From Candidatus Aenigmatarchaeota archaeon (GTDB lineage: Archaea > Aenigmatarchaeota > Aenigmatarchaeia > CG10238-14), in contig JAFCCM010000014.1 of the NCBI GenBank assembly GCA_017610225.1, positions 1-35,005 on the forward strand: DNA of 35,005 bases. Reading direction: 5' to 3'. Numbering within the stretch: position 1 is the stretch's first letter; the number at the start of each line of letters is the position of its first letter. The translations under genes were made by a program, and so were the position numbers. Positions 7,755 to 15,601 of the stretch are shown piece by piece. Under the pieces are notes generated by a model. It was not told where the DNA came from, ran no database searches, and worked only from the letters and a program-made list of their open reading frames with translations.

Positions 7755-8342
7755 ATGCCAGTATCATTTTATGTAGAAAGTTCAACCCCGCCTGTTGAAA
7801 ATCTTGAGTGGAATGAGAATTACAAAGATTCAGATATTCATCTTTATGAGGGTAACCTTAGAGCAGAACTCTGGACGGGTGCTGGAACTTTTAGTAGTGT
7901 GTTAGCTCTACCTGGAAAATCTTCTGGTAAATGGTTTGTTGAGTTAGAGGCTGCTGATATTGGTAATAGTTGTCAGATTGGATTGGCAAATAGTTTGTCT
8001 GTCGATCTTAATACATATTGTGGACTCGGCAATGATAGTTGGGGATGTGCAGCAACAAACGGAAGGGTTTACCATGACGGTGGTGATCCCGCTTATATCC
8101 CAGGTGGTTGGGATGCGTCAGATACTCCAATTGGGTTGGCTGTTGATGTAGACGCTGGTAAATTTTGGATTTCTAAAGATGGTGTATGGACAGGAGATCC
8201 AGTTGCTGGAACAGGTGAGGGCGCAAGCGGCTTGACAGGAACTTTATATCTTATGATTTCTTTTTACGCAATCGGACAGGAGTTGACAATTAATACTACA
8301 CCAACATATTCAGCACCTTCTGGTTATAGTAACTGGGCGTAG
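7755..8342 (+). CDS. SPRY-domain virion protein, paralogue A
   Basis: A 195-residue protein. I chose ATG 7755 over the TTG at 7752 because GGAGAGG (7744-7750) is then better spaced. The body is a SPRY/concanavalin-like domain: GKWFVELEAADIG, IGLANSLSV, GNDSWG, GRVYHDGG, then the hallmark TPIGLAVDVDAGKFWISKDGVW, GTLYLMISFY and the terminal YSAPSGYSNWA. Phages place SPRY domains in tail-fibre and tail-tip proteins, where they are thought to bind host surface ligands. The short N-terminal segment (MPVSFYVESSTPP) resembles the start of paralogue B and may be the virion-attachment element. Confidence 0.8.
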   Translation: MPVSFYVESSTPPVENLEWNENYKDSDIHLYEGNLRAELWTGAGTFSSVLALPGKSSGKWFVELEAADIGNSCQIGLANSLSVDLNTYCGLGNDSWGCAATNGRVYHDGGDPAYIPGGWDASDTPIGLAVDVDAGKFWISKDGVWTGDPVAGTGEGASGLTGTLYLMISFYAIGQELTINTTPTYSAPSGYSNWA

Positions 8343-8400
8343 CTGAAATCCGGGTGGAACAAATTTTGTAGGGTTGTTTAACTAATAGGGGTAATGAATA

Positions 8401-9021
8401 ATGAAAAAAATATCATTTTATGTAAGGAAAACGCCAACACCACCAAGCGATCCATGGGAATTTGATCCATTGAATACTAATAGTGGTGTTCTCTTAACCA
8501 ATGATAATCTCACAATGTCTAATGTTACTACAGGTGCTACAAATCGAACTTCTATTTGTAACAAGTCTGTAACTACAGGTAAGTGGTATTGGGAAGTACA
8601 TATAGATGCTATTCACGTCACTTCTGATTTAATGACAATTGGAATATGTCATCCTGATGCTGATTTTACAAAAGATACAAGAGTTGGATGGAATGAAAGT
8701 TGGGCGTGGATGGGAAACAATAGATTTTACCATGATGGTTCTTATACATCTATTTTAGTTCATACTTTAAATGATATAATTGGTATGGCATTAGATGCAG
8801 ATGCTGGAAAAATATGGTTTGCAAAAAATAATGTATGGGTACAATCGGGAGATCCAGCTGCCGGAACAAACCCTCGGTGGGATGATGCTACTATACTTAA
8901 TTACCCTATTTATCCATGTTGTGATTTAAGATATACTGATGATCAATTAACAATTAGATTTTCAGCTGCACATCAAACTTATTCACCACCATCAGGATTT
9001 CTTCCAATACAAAATTATTAG
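8401..9021 (+). CDS. SPRY-domain virion protein, paralogue B
   Basis: A 206-residue paralogue of the preceding gene. Shared landmarks in the same order are ISFYV at the N-terminus, TGKWYWEVHID, IGICHPDAD, GWNESWAWMGNNRFYHDG, IIGMALDADAGKIWFAKNNVWVQSGDPAAGT and YSPPSGF near the end. Surface segments between the strands differ, as expected of proteins diversifying in binding. It starts with ATG after AGGGG. The 58-base gap to paralogue A contains no clear terminator, so the two are probably co-transcribed. Confidence 0.8.
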   Translation: MKKISFYVRKTPTPPSDPWEFDPLNTNSGVLLTNDNLTMSNVTTGATNRTSICNKSVTTGKWYWEVHIDAIHVTSDLMTIGICHPDADFTKDTRVGWNESWAWMGNNRFYHDGSYTSILVHTLNDIIGMALDADAGKIWFAKNNVWVQSGDPAAGTNPRWDDATILNYPIYPCCDLRYTDDQLTIRFSAAHQTYSPPSGFLPIQNY

Positions 9022-9032
9022 GAAAATATATT

Positions 9033-9455
9033 ATGGAACGAATAGTAAACTTATGCAGAATGAAACGAAGCGATCAAGGTACTCGTGGTATTTTATTTGC
9101 TGACTCTTTTCATTGTCAAACAATAGAGTTGCCATGGAGGGATAATAGAAGAAGTATATCGTGTATTCCTGCTGGAGAATATAAAGTTAGTATGAGAATT
9201 TCTCCCAAGTATGGTCAAGTATATCATGTCAAAGAAGTACCTGATAGATCGTATATTTTAATACATGCAGGAAATTTTGCTGGAGACAAACATAAAGGGT
9301 ATCGAACAAATGTTGCTGGATGTATTTTATTAGGAAAACATCAAGGACTTCTATGGGGACAGTGGGCAGTTCTCAATTCTAAAATTACAGTCAGACGATT
9401 TATGACCCACATGGAATTACAACCATTTACATTGAAAATACACGAAGCGTTTTAG
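9033..9455 (+). CDS. DUF5675-family protein, probably lysis-linked
   Basis: A 140-residue protein matching DUF5675 over its whole length: GTRGILFADSFHCQTIELPW, ISCIPAGEYKV, SPKYGQVYHVKEVPDRSYILIHAGN, then VAGCILLGKHQG and a final F-L-K-I. The family is common in phages and prophages, often beside holins, and its conserved His and Cys (IHAGN, GCILLG) recall L,D-transpeptidase-like enzymes. Catalysis has not been shown to my knowledge. Here it directly precedes a multi-pass membrane protein and a spanin-like protein, supporting a cell-envelope role. No signal peptide is visible. It starts 11 bases after the SPRY gene with a weak ribosome site. Confidence 0.8.
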   Translation: MERIVNLCRMKRSDQGTRGILFADSFHCQTIELPWRDNRRSISCIPAGEYKVSMRISPKYGQVYHVKEVPDRSYILIHAGNFAGDKHKGYRTNVAGCILLGKHQGLLWGQWAVLNSKITVRRFMTHMELQPFTLKIHEAF

Positions 9456-9467
9456 GAGGATTGAATT

Positions 9468-10079
9468 ATGATAGGGTTAGATATAATCTTAGGTGGAATA
9501 ACGGGGTTACTTGGAAATTTTATTACAGGATGGATGAATCATAGAACCACCAAACTTAATAATGAACATGAACAAAAAATGGTTGCCCTAGAAACTGCGG
9601 CAATGAAAGAAGAATCAAAAATGCAGATCGCTATTACTAAAGCAGAAATAGAAGGTGCTGTTGAGTTAGCAGATTCTGCTGCATATATGGAATCAATCAA
9701 AGCTGGAAACAAAGCAATGTTTTCAGAAAAGTGGATTGATAAACTATTTAATGTTGAAGGAAAGGTTGGAAGATTCTTTGCTATTCCAGTTGCAGTACTA
9801 TTGGCAATGGCATTTGGATTTGTAGATTGGTTAAGAGGTTTCATGCGTCCAGCTATCACATTATATTTAACTGGTATGACAACAGTTATTACATATATGG
9901 CATGGCAATTGATTCAGACAAATGGTGGGATTATGGAGATGACAGAAGCTATCCAGATCTATAATAAAACAACTTCAATAGTAATTTACCTTACAGTCAG
10001 TTGTGTTACATGGTGGTTTGGTGATAGACGTATGGCGAAGTTCCTGACAAAAATGAATGAACAAAAGGGTAAAAAATAA
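9468..10079 (+). CDS. Multi-pass membrane protein, candidate holin
   Basis: A 203-residue protein with AGGAGG upstream. A Gly-rich hydrophobic N-terminus (residues 4-21) is followed by a soluble charged helix (about 25-95, including KLNNEHEQKMVALETAAMKEE). Three membrane segments follow at about 103-122, 128-148 and 169-184, then a basic tail. This layout (GGITGLLGN start, helical region, C-terminal membrane block) is that of phage proteins usually annotated as holins of the three-TM type. Its position between a DUF5675 protein and a spanin-like protein agrees. A holin would permeabilise the inner membrane at lysis. The function is inferred. Confidence 0.65.
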   Translation: MIGLDIILGGITGLLGNFITGWMNHRTTKLNNEHEQKMVALETAAMKEESKMQIAITKAEIEGAVELADSAAYMESIKAGNKAMFSEKWIDKLFNVEGKVGRFFAIPVAVLLAMAFGFVDWLRGFMRPAITLYLTGMTTVITYMAWQLIQTNGGIMEMTEAIQIYNKTTSIVIYLTVSCVTWWFGDRRMAKFLTKMNEQKGKK

Positions 10080-10480
10080 TGAGCGGCACAGGTGGGTGGT
10101 TGAAACGTAGCATTGGAATAGTTGTCGGATTGGTTGCCATAGGTACTGCGATAGTAGGTGCTATAACATGGCAATATACTACATTTGCGACTGATGAAGA
10201 AGTAGCAGTCGTAGAGGAACATGCAGAACAGAATGTTGCACAACTATCACAGAAAACTCTTGAAGGGTTTGAAGCAGTTAATAAAACCAAAATGCAAAAA
10301 TCAATAAGACGATTTGATCTTAAAGATAGTCATAAAAGATTATTGGCAGATAAATATGAGCTTCTTGAAAAGCTTAAAATAGAACCAAACAATACAGAGT
10401 TAAAAATAGATTTAGATGTATGTCGAAGTAGGATAAAAATGATAGAAGACGAACTAATAGAATTAAGAATATCAAAATAA
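10079..10480 (+). CDS. Single-pass membrane protein with coiled coil, i-spanin-like
   Basis: A 133-residue protein whose ATG overlaps the stop of the holin-like gene (TAATG), implying translational coupling. One N-terminal membrane anchor (about residues 10-30, SIGIVVGLVAIGTAIVGAIT) is followed by a long charged helix (about 37-133). This N-in, helix-out layout is typical of inner-membrane spanins (Rz type) and of other phage lysis accessories. I find no embedded second reading frame with a lipobox, so an outer-membrane partner was not identified. It could also be an antiholin or an unrelated anchor protein. Confidence 0.5.
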   Translation: MSGTGGWLKRSIGIVVGLVAIGTAIVGAITWQYTTFATDEEVAVVEEHAEQNVAQLSQKTLEGFEAVNKTKMQKSIRRFDLKDSHKRLLADKYELLEKLKIEPNNTELKIDLDVCRSRIKMIEDELIELRISK

Positions 10481-10493
10481 GAAAGGATACACA

Positions 10494-11063
10494 ATGGTAG
10501 ATTACAAAGAGAAAATTTTAGAGCTCCTTGAAAAACATATGAGCGAAAAGGGATTTAAATTATGGAAAGGCATTTCAAACATCCTTCCGAATACATGGGA
10601 AAATGCCACATCTTCAACAGGAAAATATCATAAAAAAATGAATGGCGAAGTTCCAACACAAGGGGAACATGCATATCATTTATTATATTCAACAGTTAAA
10701 CTATTTAGAATGTTTAATGTAAATTCGAAGACTACCGATGCTGACAAAATGTTATTTGCGGCAGGTTTACATGATTCTTTAAAATATGGAAATTTAGGTA
10801 CGAGAAAACATACTGATAGAAAACATGATAAAGAAGCAGCTGATATGGTATCATCAAATAAGAATACATTTTTAAAAGTATTAACAGAAGAACAATTTTA
10901 TGACATGGAAGAAATGATAAGGTTTCACAGTGGTCAATGGAGCACTGATGTTTCAAAAGATAAAAAATTTGATTTTAATGATTACAATCCAGAAACCATG
11001 TTTATTCATATTCTTGATATGATGAGCACGGCAGATTTAATTCAAACAGATGTGAGGGAATAA
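10494..11063 (+). CDS. HD-domain phosphohydrolase-like protein
   Basis: A 189-residue protein with GAAAGGAT upstream. It contains the metal-binding residues of an HD domain in order: H59/H62 (GEHAYHLL), the H93-D94 doublet (GLHDSLKYG), H145 (RFHSGQWS) and D175 (HILDMMSTADLI). HD proteins hydrolyse phosphate esters of nucleotides or cyclic nucleotides; the substrate cannot be read from sequence. It lies between lysis-type genes and baseplate genes, and the next gene starts immediately after its stop. HD-domain proteins at such positions are known in large phages but poorly understood. Possible roles are degrading a nucleotide signal of host defence or modifying the nucleotide pool. Confidence 0.8.
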   Translation: MVDYKEKILELLEKHMSEKGFKLWKGISNILPNTWENATSSTGKYHKKMNGEVPTQGEHAYHLLYSTVKLFRMFNVNSKTTDADKMLFAAGLHDSLKYGNLGTRKHTDRKHDKEAADMVSSNKNTFLKVLTEEQFYDMEEMIRFHSGQWSTDVSKDKKFDFNDYNPETMFIHILDMMSTADLIQTDVRE

Positions 11064-11729
11064 ATGGTAACTGTTCTAACTTCATATTCATTAGTTCCAG
11101 AGTTACAACATTTTTTTAATTTATTTGTTGTAGGTTCTGAAGTTAATAGAGATTTAGTACCACCGCCTGTGGATATTGCGGTAACATACATGCCAGAAAA
11201 CTCATTTATTGAAATGCTGTTTAATGATAGCTATTCAAAACAATCATATGAATATAAATATATTGAAGAAACAAATGTGGGATGTATTCCACGTTCAGCA
11301 TTCACTAGAATACAAATATATCCAGGGTCATCACAATATTTAACATTAGATGCTTCAGGTGATAATATTTTTAATTTGAGATCAGATGATATTGTATTAC
11401 TTGATGCACTGTTGGCGTTTAGAAATGGAGCAGATGATGCAACAAGTTTATTGATTATTGATTCAACCTCTGCTTCATTCGATAGTACAGCAATAATTTT
11501 ATATGCTAGTTATGAGTTTCTTTCTACTGAGCTATCGAAAATGATATATCTCTATTTAGTACTTGAGACACAAGGAGATTTTAGTTTATATAATAATGAC
11601 TTATTAATATCACAGACTGAAATGCTATACGTTTGTTATGAATCATATTTAATAGATAAATACTTTGCCTTCATGACAGTAATCGAACCTGATCTAATTT
11701 ATGATTGTGATCAAGGAGATTCAAATTAA
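11064..11729 (+). CDS. Baseplate-region protein of unknown function
   Basis: A 221-residue protein starting at the base after the HD gene's stop and overlapping the next gene by TAATG, so expression is coupled on both sides. It is acidic and beta-rich with aromatic clusters (YSKQSYEYKYIEE, IYLYLVLETQGDFSLY) and has no membrane segment. Position directly before the tail-protein-I/gp7-like gene suggests a wedge or tail-fibre connector partner. I do not recognise the family. Confidence 0.6.
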   Translation: MVTVLTSYSLVPELQHFFNLFVVGSEVNRDLVPPPVDIAVTYMPENSFIEMLFNDSYSKQSYEYKYIEETNVGCIPRSAFTRIQIYPGSSQYLTLDASGDNIFNLRSDDIVLLDALLAFRNGADDATSLLIIDSTSASFDSTAIILYASYEFLSTELSKMIYLYLVLETQGDFSLYNNDLLISQTEMLYVCYESYLIDKYFAFMTVIEPDLIYDCDQGDSN

Positions 11730-14302
11730 TGGCTCGTACCATAGATGATTTCTGGCTAATTCTTGATGAAATTCAAGGAGATAGTACAGAATTAACCGAT
11801 GCTATAAAATCAATTGCTAAAAATGAAAAGACTGTTTCCGAAAGACTTTTTACAAATATCATTGATCAAATATCATACAACAGTAGAGACTATACAAGAA
11901 TAAGATCTTTTTTAAGAGACTGGTATGCGGCACATAGAACGGTCACAACTTTTCAAGCAAATGTATCAGATATTTATCAAATGCCAAATGATCAACTGGA
12001 TGATTTATTTGAGAGTTTTGGTTATCCGTATTCAACAGGCATAAGAGATCCGATTTCTAATAATCCAACATTAAATAAAATTAATTTCTTTCTTGATCTT
12101 ATAAACCTTTATAAGATAAAAGGTTCTCCAAAAGCTCTCGTCGATGTTCTTCAATATTATGGTATTGTTGATGTTGATCTTTATGAAATGTCATTGCAGT
12201 TTGATGACCGTCCGAGTAAGGTTTCGACCGATCTTATTTTTAAAGGTAAGGTTGTATCAGGAACTACGGGAGATGTGTCTCCAATATATTTACCTTTTGA
12301 TTTATTGACACAAGGTGATCCACATTGGTTACAAAGTGAAAGCCAAATCAAAACTTTATTCAATCAGAATATTATTAACTTTCCATCACAATCTCCATAT
12401 TTTACTTTAAAGCCATTATTCAATGAAGAAGCAACTGATGCGGCAACAGGTATTCTACAAAGATGTGTTCAAGATCAACATGATACATGGGAAACTGCAG
12501 GATTTCCTCCAGAAGATACTTCCCCAGTATTACCACAGGATGCAGTAATTTCGATTACTGGAGATCAATGTTCGCTATTAACAATTTATTTAGCATCAAT
12601 ATATACATTCAATAAACAATATACTGTTGGGGCTCCTGCAACTAGATTTGTATGCTATGACGGAACTAATACAGTTGCAGCAGATATCATTGATGAGTTT
12701 AGAGATATTACACAAAAACCATCTAGTAGAAGTGATTATAAATCAAGACTCATAGAATATTTAGATACATTTACAAGAGCAATATCAGAAAACTTTTTAC
12801 AAACACATAGCGATGCAGGAACAATATTAGCAATATTGAATCCTACGGTTAAATCAAATTTAGATGGCCTTGCCACTGGTGTTAATACTGTTCTAGGCAC
12901 ATTATTAAAAGACCTTGGAGAGTGGGTTCGTGCTAACATAAGTTATGGGTTCATTAATATTAGTTATATTCTTTTTGGAATGGATTCTCTGTTCAGTCAA
13001 CTTCAAGACGTTATCGAATTTTTCAAACCTTATCGTGCAAGAATAATTCCTCTTGAACTGTTACAATTACAAAACAGATTATTTAATAGTATTATTGTTG
13101 AGGATAGTTTAGAAACTACTGCTGATATAAGTATGCATGATTATTTAATTGGAGATTCTATGCCATGTTGTGATGATGCTGCTTGTTCAGCATTATACAG
13201 TCCAAGAGAATATTATGACTGTGGATCATATCACGATATTGGTGCTGTAACTGATCTACCAGAAGAAATACAAATTACTCTTATAGATGAATATCATGAT
13301 CGTTTAGTATGTCCTTCTTCTGATTCAACTGGGTATGTTGTATCCGAAATGGTTAGCGAAGTACATAATATACCACAAGTAGAATCGCTTTCAAGTGGTA
13401 CAACAAGTCTTGCTATTTCATTTACTACACTTCAACCAAATACAGATTATTCATTAATACTTAATATTTATAATGAGACTGATGTTACACCATTACAAAA
13501 CTCATTAATTGTATGTGATAAACTTACGACAGGATTTGGAGTTGAGTTTTCTGCTCCGTTTGATTCTGCTAATTATAATTTATCATGGAGTATTATTGAT
13601 TCAACAAGCACTGTAAGTATTTCGGGTGTTAATTCAATTGCTTCTGCTTCAGATGAAGCAACCGTTACATTTTCTCAGGCAAGAAGCAATGTTAATTATT
13701 CTATTGCTTTATCACTAGAAAATCTGATTGATTCAACTACAACTATATTTACATATACAATTACAGAAAAATCAGTCAATGGGTTTACTGTTAAATTTTC
13801 TGGTGCTATGGATTCAGCAAACTATTCAATTGGGTGGACTGCATTTAATCATGGAAGAGAAATACCAAGTAGTCCTGTAGATGGGTGGGTTGCAATTCCA
13901 GCTGGAGCGACAACACTTACTGTACCGATGGTTCCATCAGAAGTTTATGATAATTATACAGTAGCATTTTCAATTGTTAATACAGATGATACATCAATTT
14001 CACAATATAGTTATGTTGTTACAGAGAAAACAATTGATGAGTTTACTGTTTTATTTTCAGGGCCTATATATTCTGCAAATTATTATTTATCATGGGCGAT
14101 TCCTGTTTCATCAAATGCTATTTTTGAGTCATACTTTTACAGGCAAGAAGGGCAGATGAGAGGGTTTGATGACGATATTTTATTTGATTGTACATTTGGA
14201 ATGGATCTAGTTGAAGTAGAATTGGTAGAAACCGTTAGCTTCTTATTAAAAGAAGATGGCGGTTACTTATTACAAGAAAATGATGATAGACTTATTCTTT
14301 AA
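11729..14302 (+). CDS. Tail-protein-I / gp7-like baseplate protein with three C-terminal beta repeats
   Basis: An 857-residue protein. Residues about 1-180 resemble phage tail protein I or baseplate gp7-type starts (PMSSQ-like pattern NDQLDDLFESFGYPY..., LINLYKIKGSPKALVDVLQYYGI). Residues 180-540 are a mixed region including a helical stretch near 395-455 with FFKPYRARIIPLELLQ, typical of baseplate wedge connectors. Residues about 550-795 contain three related beta repeats of roughly 80 residues, each closing with a version of G-F-x-V-x-FSAP-D-S-ANYxLSW (positions near 600-625, 675-698 and 770-792). The last 60 residues end in FLLKEDGGYLLQENDDRLIL, a tail seen on other phage virion proteins. 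Acts at the baseplate periphery, linking fibres to the wedge (inferred). Confidence 0.7.
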   Translation: MARTIDDFWLILDEIQGDSTELTDAIKSIAKNEKTVSERLFTNIIDQISYNSRDYTRIRSFLRDWYAAHRTVTTFQANVSDIYQMPNDQLDDLFESFGYPYSTGIRDPISNNPTLNKINFFLDLINLYKIKGSPKALVDVLQYYGIVDVDLYEMSLQFDDRPSKVSTDLIFKGKVVSGTTGDVSPIYLPFDLLTQGDPHWLQSESQIKTLFNQNIINFPSQSPYFTLKPLFNEEATDAATGILQRCVQDQHDTWETAGFPPEDTSPVLPQDAVISITGDQCSLLTIYLASIYTFNKQYTVGAPATRFVCYDGTNTVAADIIDEFRDITQKPSSRSDYKSRLIEYLDTFTRAISENFLQTHSDAGTILAILNPTVKSNLDGLATGVNTVLGTLLKDLGEWVRANISYGFINISYILFGMDSLFSQLQDVIEFFKPYRARIIPLELLQLQNRLFNSIIVEDSLETTADISMHDYLIGDSMPCCDDAACSALYSPREYYDCGSYHDIGAVTDLPEEIQITLIDEYHDRLVCPSSDSTGYVVSEMVSEVHNIPQVESLSSGTTSLAISFTTLQPNTDYSLILNIYNETDVTPLQNSLIVCDKLTTGFGVEFSAPFDSANYNLSWSIIDSTSTVSISGVNSIASASDEATVTFSQARSNVNYSIALSLENLIDSTTTIFTYTITEKSVNGFTVKFSGAMDSANYSIGWTAFNHGREIPSSPVDGWVAIPAGATTLTVPMVPSEVYDNYTVAFSIVNTDDTSISQYSYVVTEKTIDEFTVLFSGPIYSANYYLSWAIPVSSNAIFESYFYRQEGQMRGFDDDILFDCTFGMDLVEVELVETVSFLLKEDGGYLLQENDDRLIL

Positions 14303-14339
14303 TATCTTTTCAGATTTAAACCTTTAATAGATGATTATA

Positions 14340-14376
14340 AACTACATAACTTATGTAGTTGATATCCTTTCTTTTT
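14340..14376 (+). terminator. Hairpin with following T-rich tract, probable terminator
   Basis: The arms AACTACATAA (14340-14349) and TTATGTAGTT (14351-14360) are perfect reverse complements; a realistic fold has an 8-bp stem with a short loop. The 16 bases that follow are pyrimidine-rich and end in TTTTT. It lies 37 bases after the baseplate gene stop and immediately before motif copy 4, giving a terminator-then-start arrangement. Confidence 0.5.
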
Positions 14377-14393
14377 AGAACAAAAAACAAAAG
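14375..14393 (+). promoter_or_regulatory. Conserved intergenic motif, copy 4
   Basis: TTAGAACAAAAAACAAAAG, 46 bases before the ATG at 14421 and directly after the T-rich end of the hairpin at 14340-14376. The core TTAGAACAAA is exact while the A/T-rich remainder differs. Confidence 0.6.
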
Positions 14394-14420
14394 TAAATCT
14401 TATAGGAGTATTAATTATTT

Positions 14421-15341
14421 ATGTCACAGCTAAAAGAAGAGATTATGAAATTAGCAACTAACACTATTTTAGATAATAAGGAGATTGCAAAAGTAGTTGG
14501 ATGCTCCCCAAGAACGGTCAATAGATATGCAGGATCACATTCAGACAGATGTAATTCAAAAATATCAGGTAATACAGAGGATATGTTTGAAATTCAAAAA
14601 ACAGTACTTCTTCCTGATATTCATTACCCACATTATGAACCAGAACTAATGAGTGCAGTAGAAGAATTTATAATTGATTATGAACCTGATGAACTTGTAT
14701 ATATGGGAGATCAAATGTCGTTGGACTGTATTTCAAGTTGGAATAAAAGAAAACCTTTGTTGAAAGAAGGTCAACGATTGTTAAAAGAATATGATGGTTT
14801 CGATTATCATATATTACAGACACATGAAAATATAACACACGAAAATACACGAAGAACATTCATGATGGGAAATCATGAACAACGAGTAGAATGGTATTGT
14901 GAAGAGCATCCAGAATTAGAAGGAATGATTGATCTTTCAAGGCATCTTGAATTAGAAGAAAGAGGTTATAATATTATTCCTTATAATGAAATTCATAAAG
15001 TTGGAAAACTAAATGTTATTCATGGTTTCTATTGGAACAAATATCATGCAGTAAAAACCCTTGATGCATTTGAAGGTAATGTTGTTTATGCACATGTTCA
15101 CAATCCTCAAATGTATGCAAAAGTGACACCGATTGATAGAAAAGGTTATCATACTGCAACATCACTTCCTTGTCTATGTAATATCAAACCTGACTATCAT
15201 AAGAATGCTCCAAACTTCTGGATTAATGGGTTTGGAATTGTAGAGCATCTTCCAGCAACAGGACTTTTCAATCTATATACAATTATTATTATTGATGGTT
15301 CATTTATGTGGAATGGTGTCTATTACGGAAAATCATTATAA
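14421..15341 (+). CDS. Metallophosphoesterase with N-terminal helix-turn-helix
   Basis: A 306-residue protein with AGGAG upstream. Residues about 8-37 look like a helix-turn-helix (ILDNKEIAKVVGCSPRTVNRY). Residues about 60-300 form a calcineurin-type metallophosphoesterase: D66-I-H68, G-D97-Q (the usual GDxxD), GN151H152E, H201 (VIHGFYW) and H225-V-H227. All metal ligands of the family are present. Phage enzymes of this kind may act on nucleotides, RNA ends or DNA; the substrate is unknown. The HTH suggests nucleic-acid contact. It is a one-gene unit with motif copy 4 in front and a strong hairpin behind. Confidence 0.85.
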   Translation: MSQLKEEIMKLATNTILDNKEIAKVVGCSPRTVNRYAGSHSDRCNSKISGNTEDMFEIQKTVLLPDIHYPHYEPELMSAVEEFIIDYEPDELVYMGDQMSLDCISSWNKRKPLLKEGQRLLKEYDGFDYHILQTHENITHENTRRTFMMGNHEQRVEWYCEEHPELEGMIDLSRHLELEERGYNIIPYNEIHKVGKLNVIHGFYWNKYHAVKTLDAFEGNVVYAHVHNPQMYAKVTPIDRKGYHTATSLPCLCNIKPDYHKNAPNFWINGFGIVEHLPATGLFNLYTIIIIDGSFMWNGVYYGKSL

Positions 15342-15357
15342 GAACAAAAAAAGAATG
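15339..15357 (+). promoter_or_regulatory. Conserved intergenic motif, diverged copy 5
   Basis: TAAGAACAAAAAAAGAATG differs from the core at the second base and overlaps the stop codon of the metallophosphoesterase gene. It lies 31 bases before a 33-codon reading frame at 15370. Because it is A-rich and overlaps coding sequence, it is the least certain copy. Confidence 0.4.
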
Positions 15358-15381
15358 AGACATTTTATAATGTCTCATTCT
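15352..15381. terminator. Perfect 13-bp hairpin, terminator-like for leftward transcription
   Basis: AGAATGAGACATT (15352-15364) pairs perfectly with AATGTCTCATTCT (15369-15381) across a TTAT loop. An A run precedes it and no T run follows. As an intrinsic terminator it therefore fits the minus strand, where the A run becomes U-rich. On the plus strand it may protect the 3' end of the metallophosphoesterase mRNA or form a 5' hairpin on a transcript started at motif copy 5. Confidence 0.55.
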
Positions 15382-15471
15382 CAGGGTAGATCAATCGCTC
15401 ACTGGAACGGGCTCAAATATGATCCGTATTCGAAATCCCCAGCAGTAAGCACCCTGATGAAATCTAAATAA
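15370..15471 (+). CDS. Possible 33-residue small protein
   Basis: An ATG inside the right arm of the hairpin opens a 33-codon frame ending in TAA at 15469-15471. The product is protein-like: hydrophilic start, then AHWNGLKYDPYSKSP and a Lys-rich end. Its codons (GGG, CTC, CCG, TCG, CTG, ACC) are far richer in G/C than those of neighbouring genes, suggesting different origin or a constrained sequence. There is no clear ribosome site and the start codon would be buried in the stem. It could equally be a fragment of a lost gene or a structured RNA. Confidence 0.3.
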   Translation: MSHSQGRSIAHWNGLKYDPYSKSPAVSTLMKSK

Positions 15472-15504
15472 ATAGTTTTCATCTTCACTTATTAATATAT
15501 ATAG

Positions 15505-15523
15505 TTAGAACAAATTAAAAATT
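15505..15523 (+). promoter_or_regulatory. Conserved intergenic motif, copy 6, with upstream TATTAATATATATAG box
   Basis: TTAGAACAAATTAAAAATT, 97 bases before the ATG at 15602. It is abutted on its left by TTATTAATATATATAG (15489-15504), a 16-base string repeated exactly at 23491-23506 ahead of copy 9. The long leader that follows contains alternative hairpins (15543-15582). Confidence 0.6.
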
Positions 15524-15542
15524 CCTACATGGTAATTCACTA

Positions 15543-15582
15543 ACAGACTTTAAGCAAAATATGAGGGTTCAGTCTGTACCCT
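15543..15582 (+). promoter_or_regulatory. Alternative hairpins in a 5' leader
   Basis: ACAGACT (15543-15549) can pair with AGTCTGT (15571-15577). AGGGT (15564-15568) can pair with ACCCT (15578-15582), whose loop contains the AGTCTGT arm. The two pairings compete and lie 8-20 bases before the ribosome site AAAAAGGAGA of the gene at 15602. A translational switch is conceivable but not supported beyond base pairing. Confidence 0.3.
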
Positions 15583-15601
15583 GTAAAAAGGAGATAAGAC
15601 C

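Noticed and set aside
8353..8372. Possible further motif copy (GTGGAACAAATTTTGTAG) in the gap between the SPRY genes
   Set aside because: It shares only GAACAAA with the consensus, lacks TTA at the front and the A-rich tail, so chance is likely.
15382..15460. tRNA-like look (TTCGAAATCC) after the metallophosphoesterase gene
   Set aside because: No acceptor stem, D-arm or anticodon arm can be formed on either strand with proper spacing.
15543..15582. H-type pseudoknot in the 15602 leader
   Set aside because: The arms are in pseudoknot order, but zero bases remain to cross the 7-bp stem, so the two stems must be alternatives.
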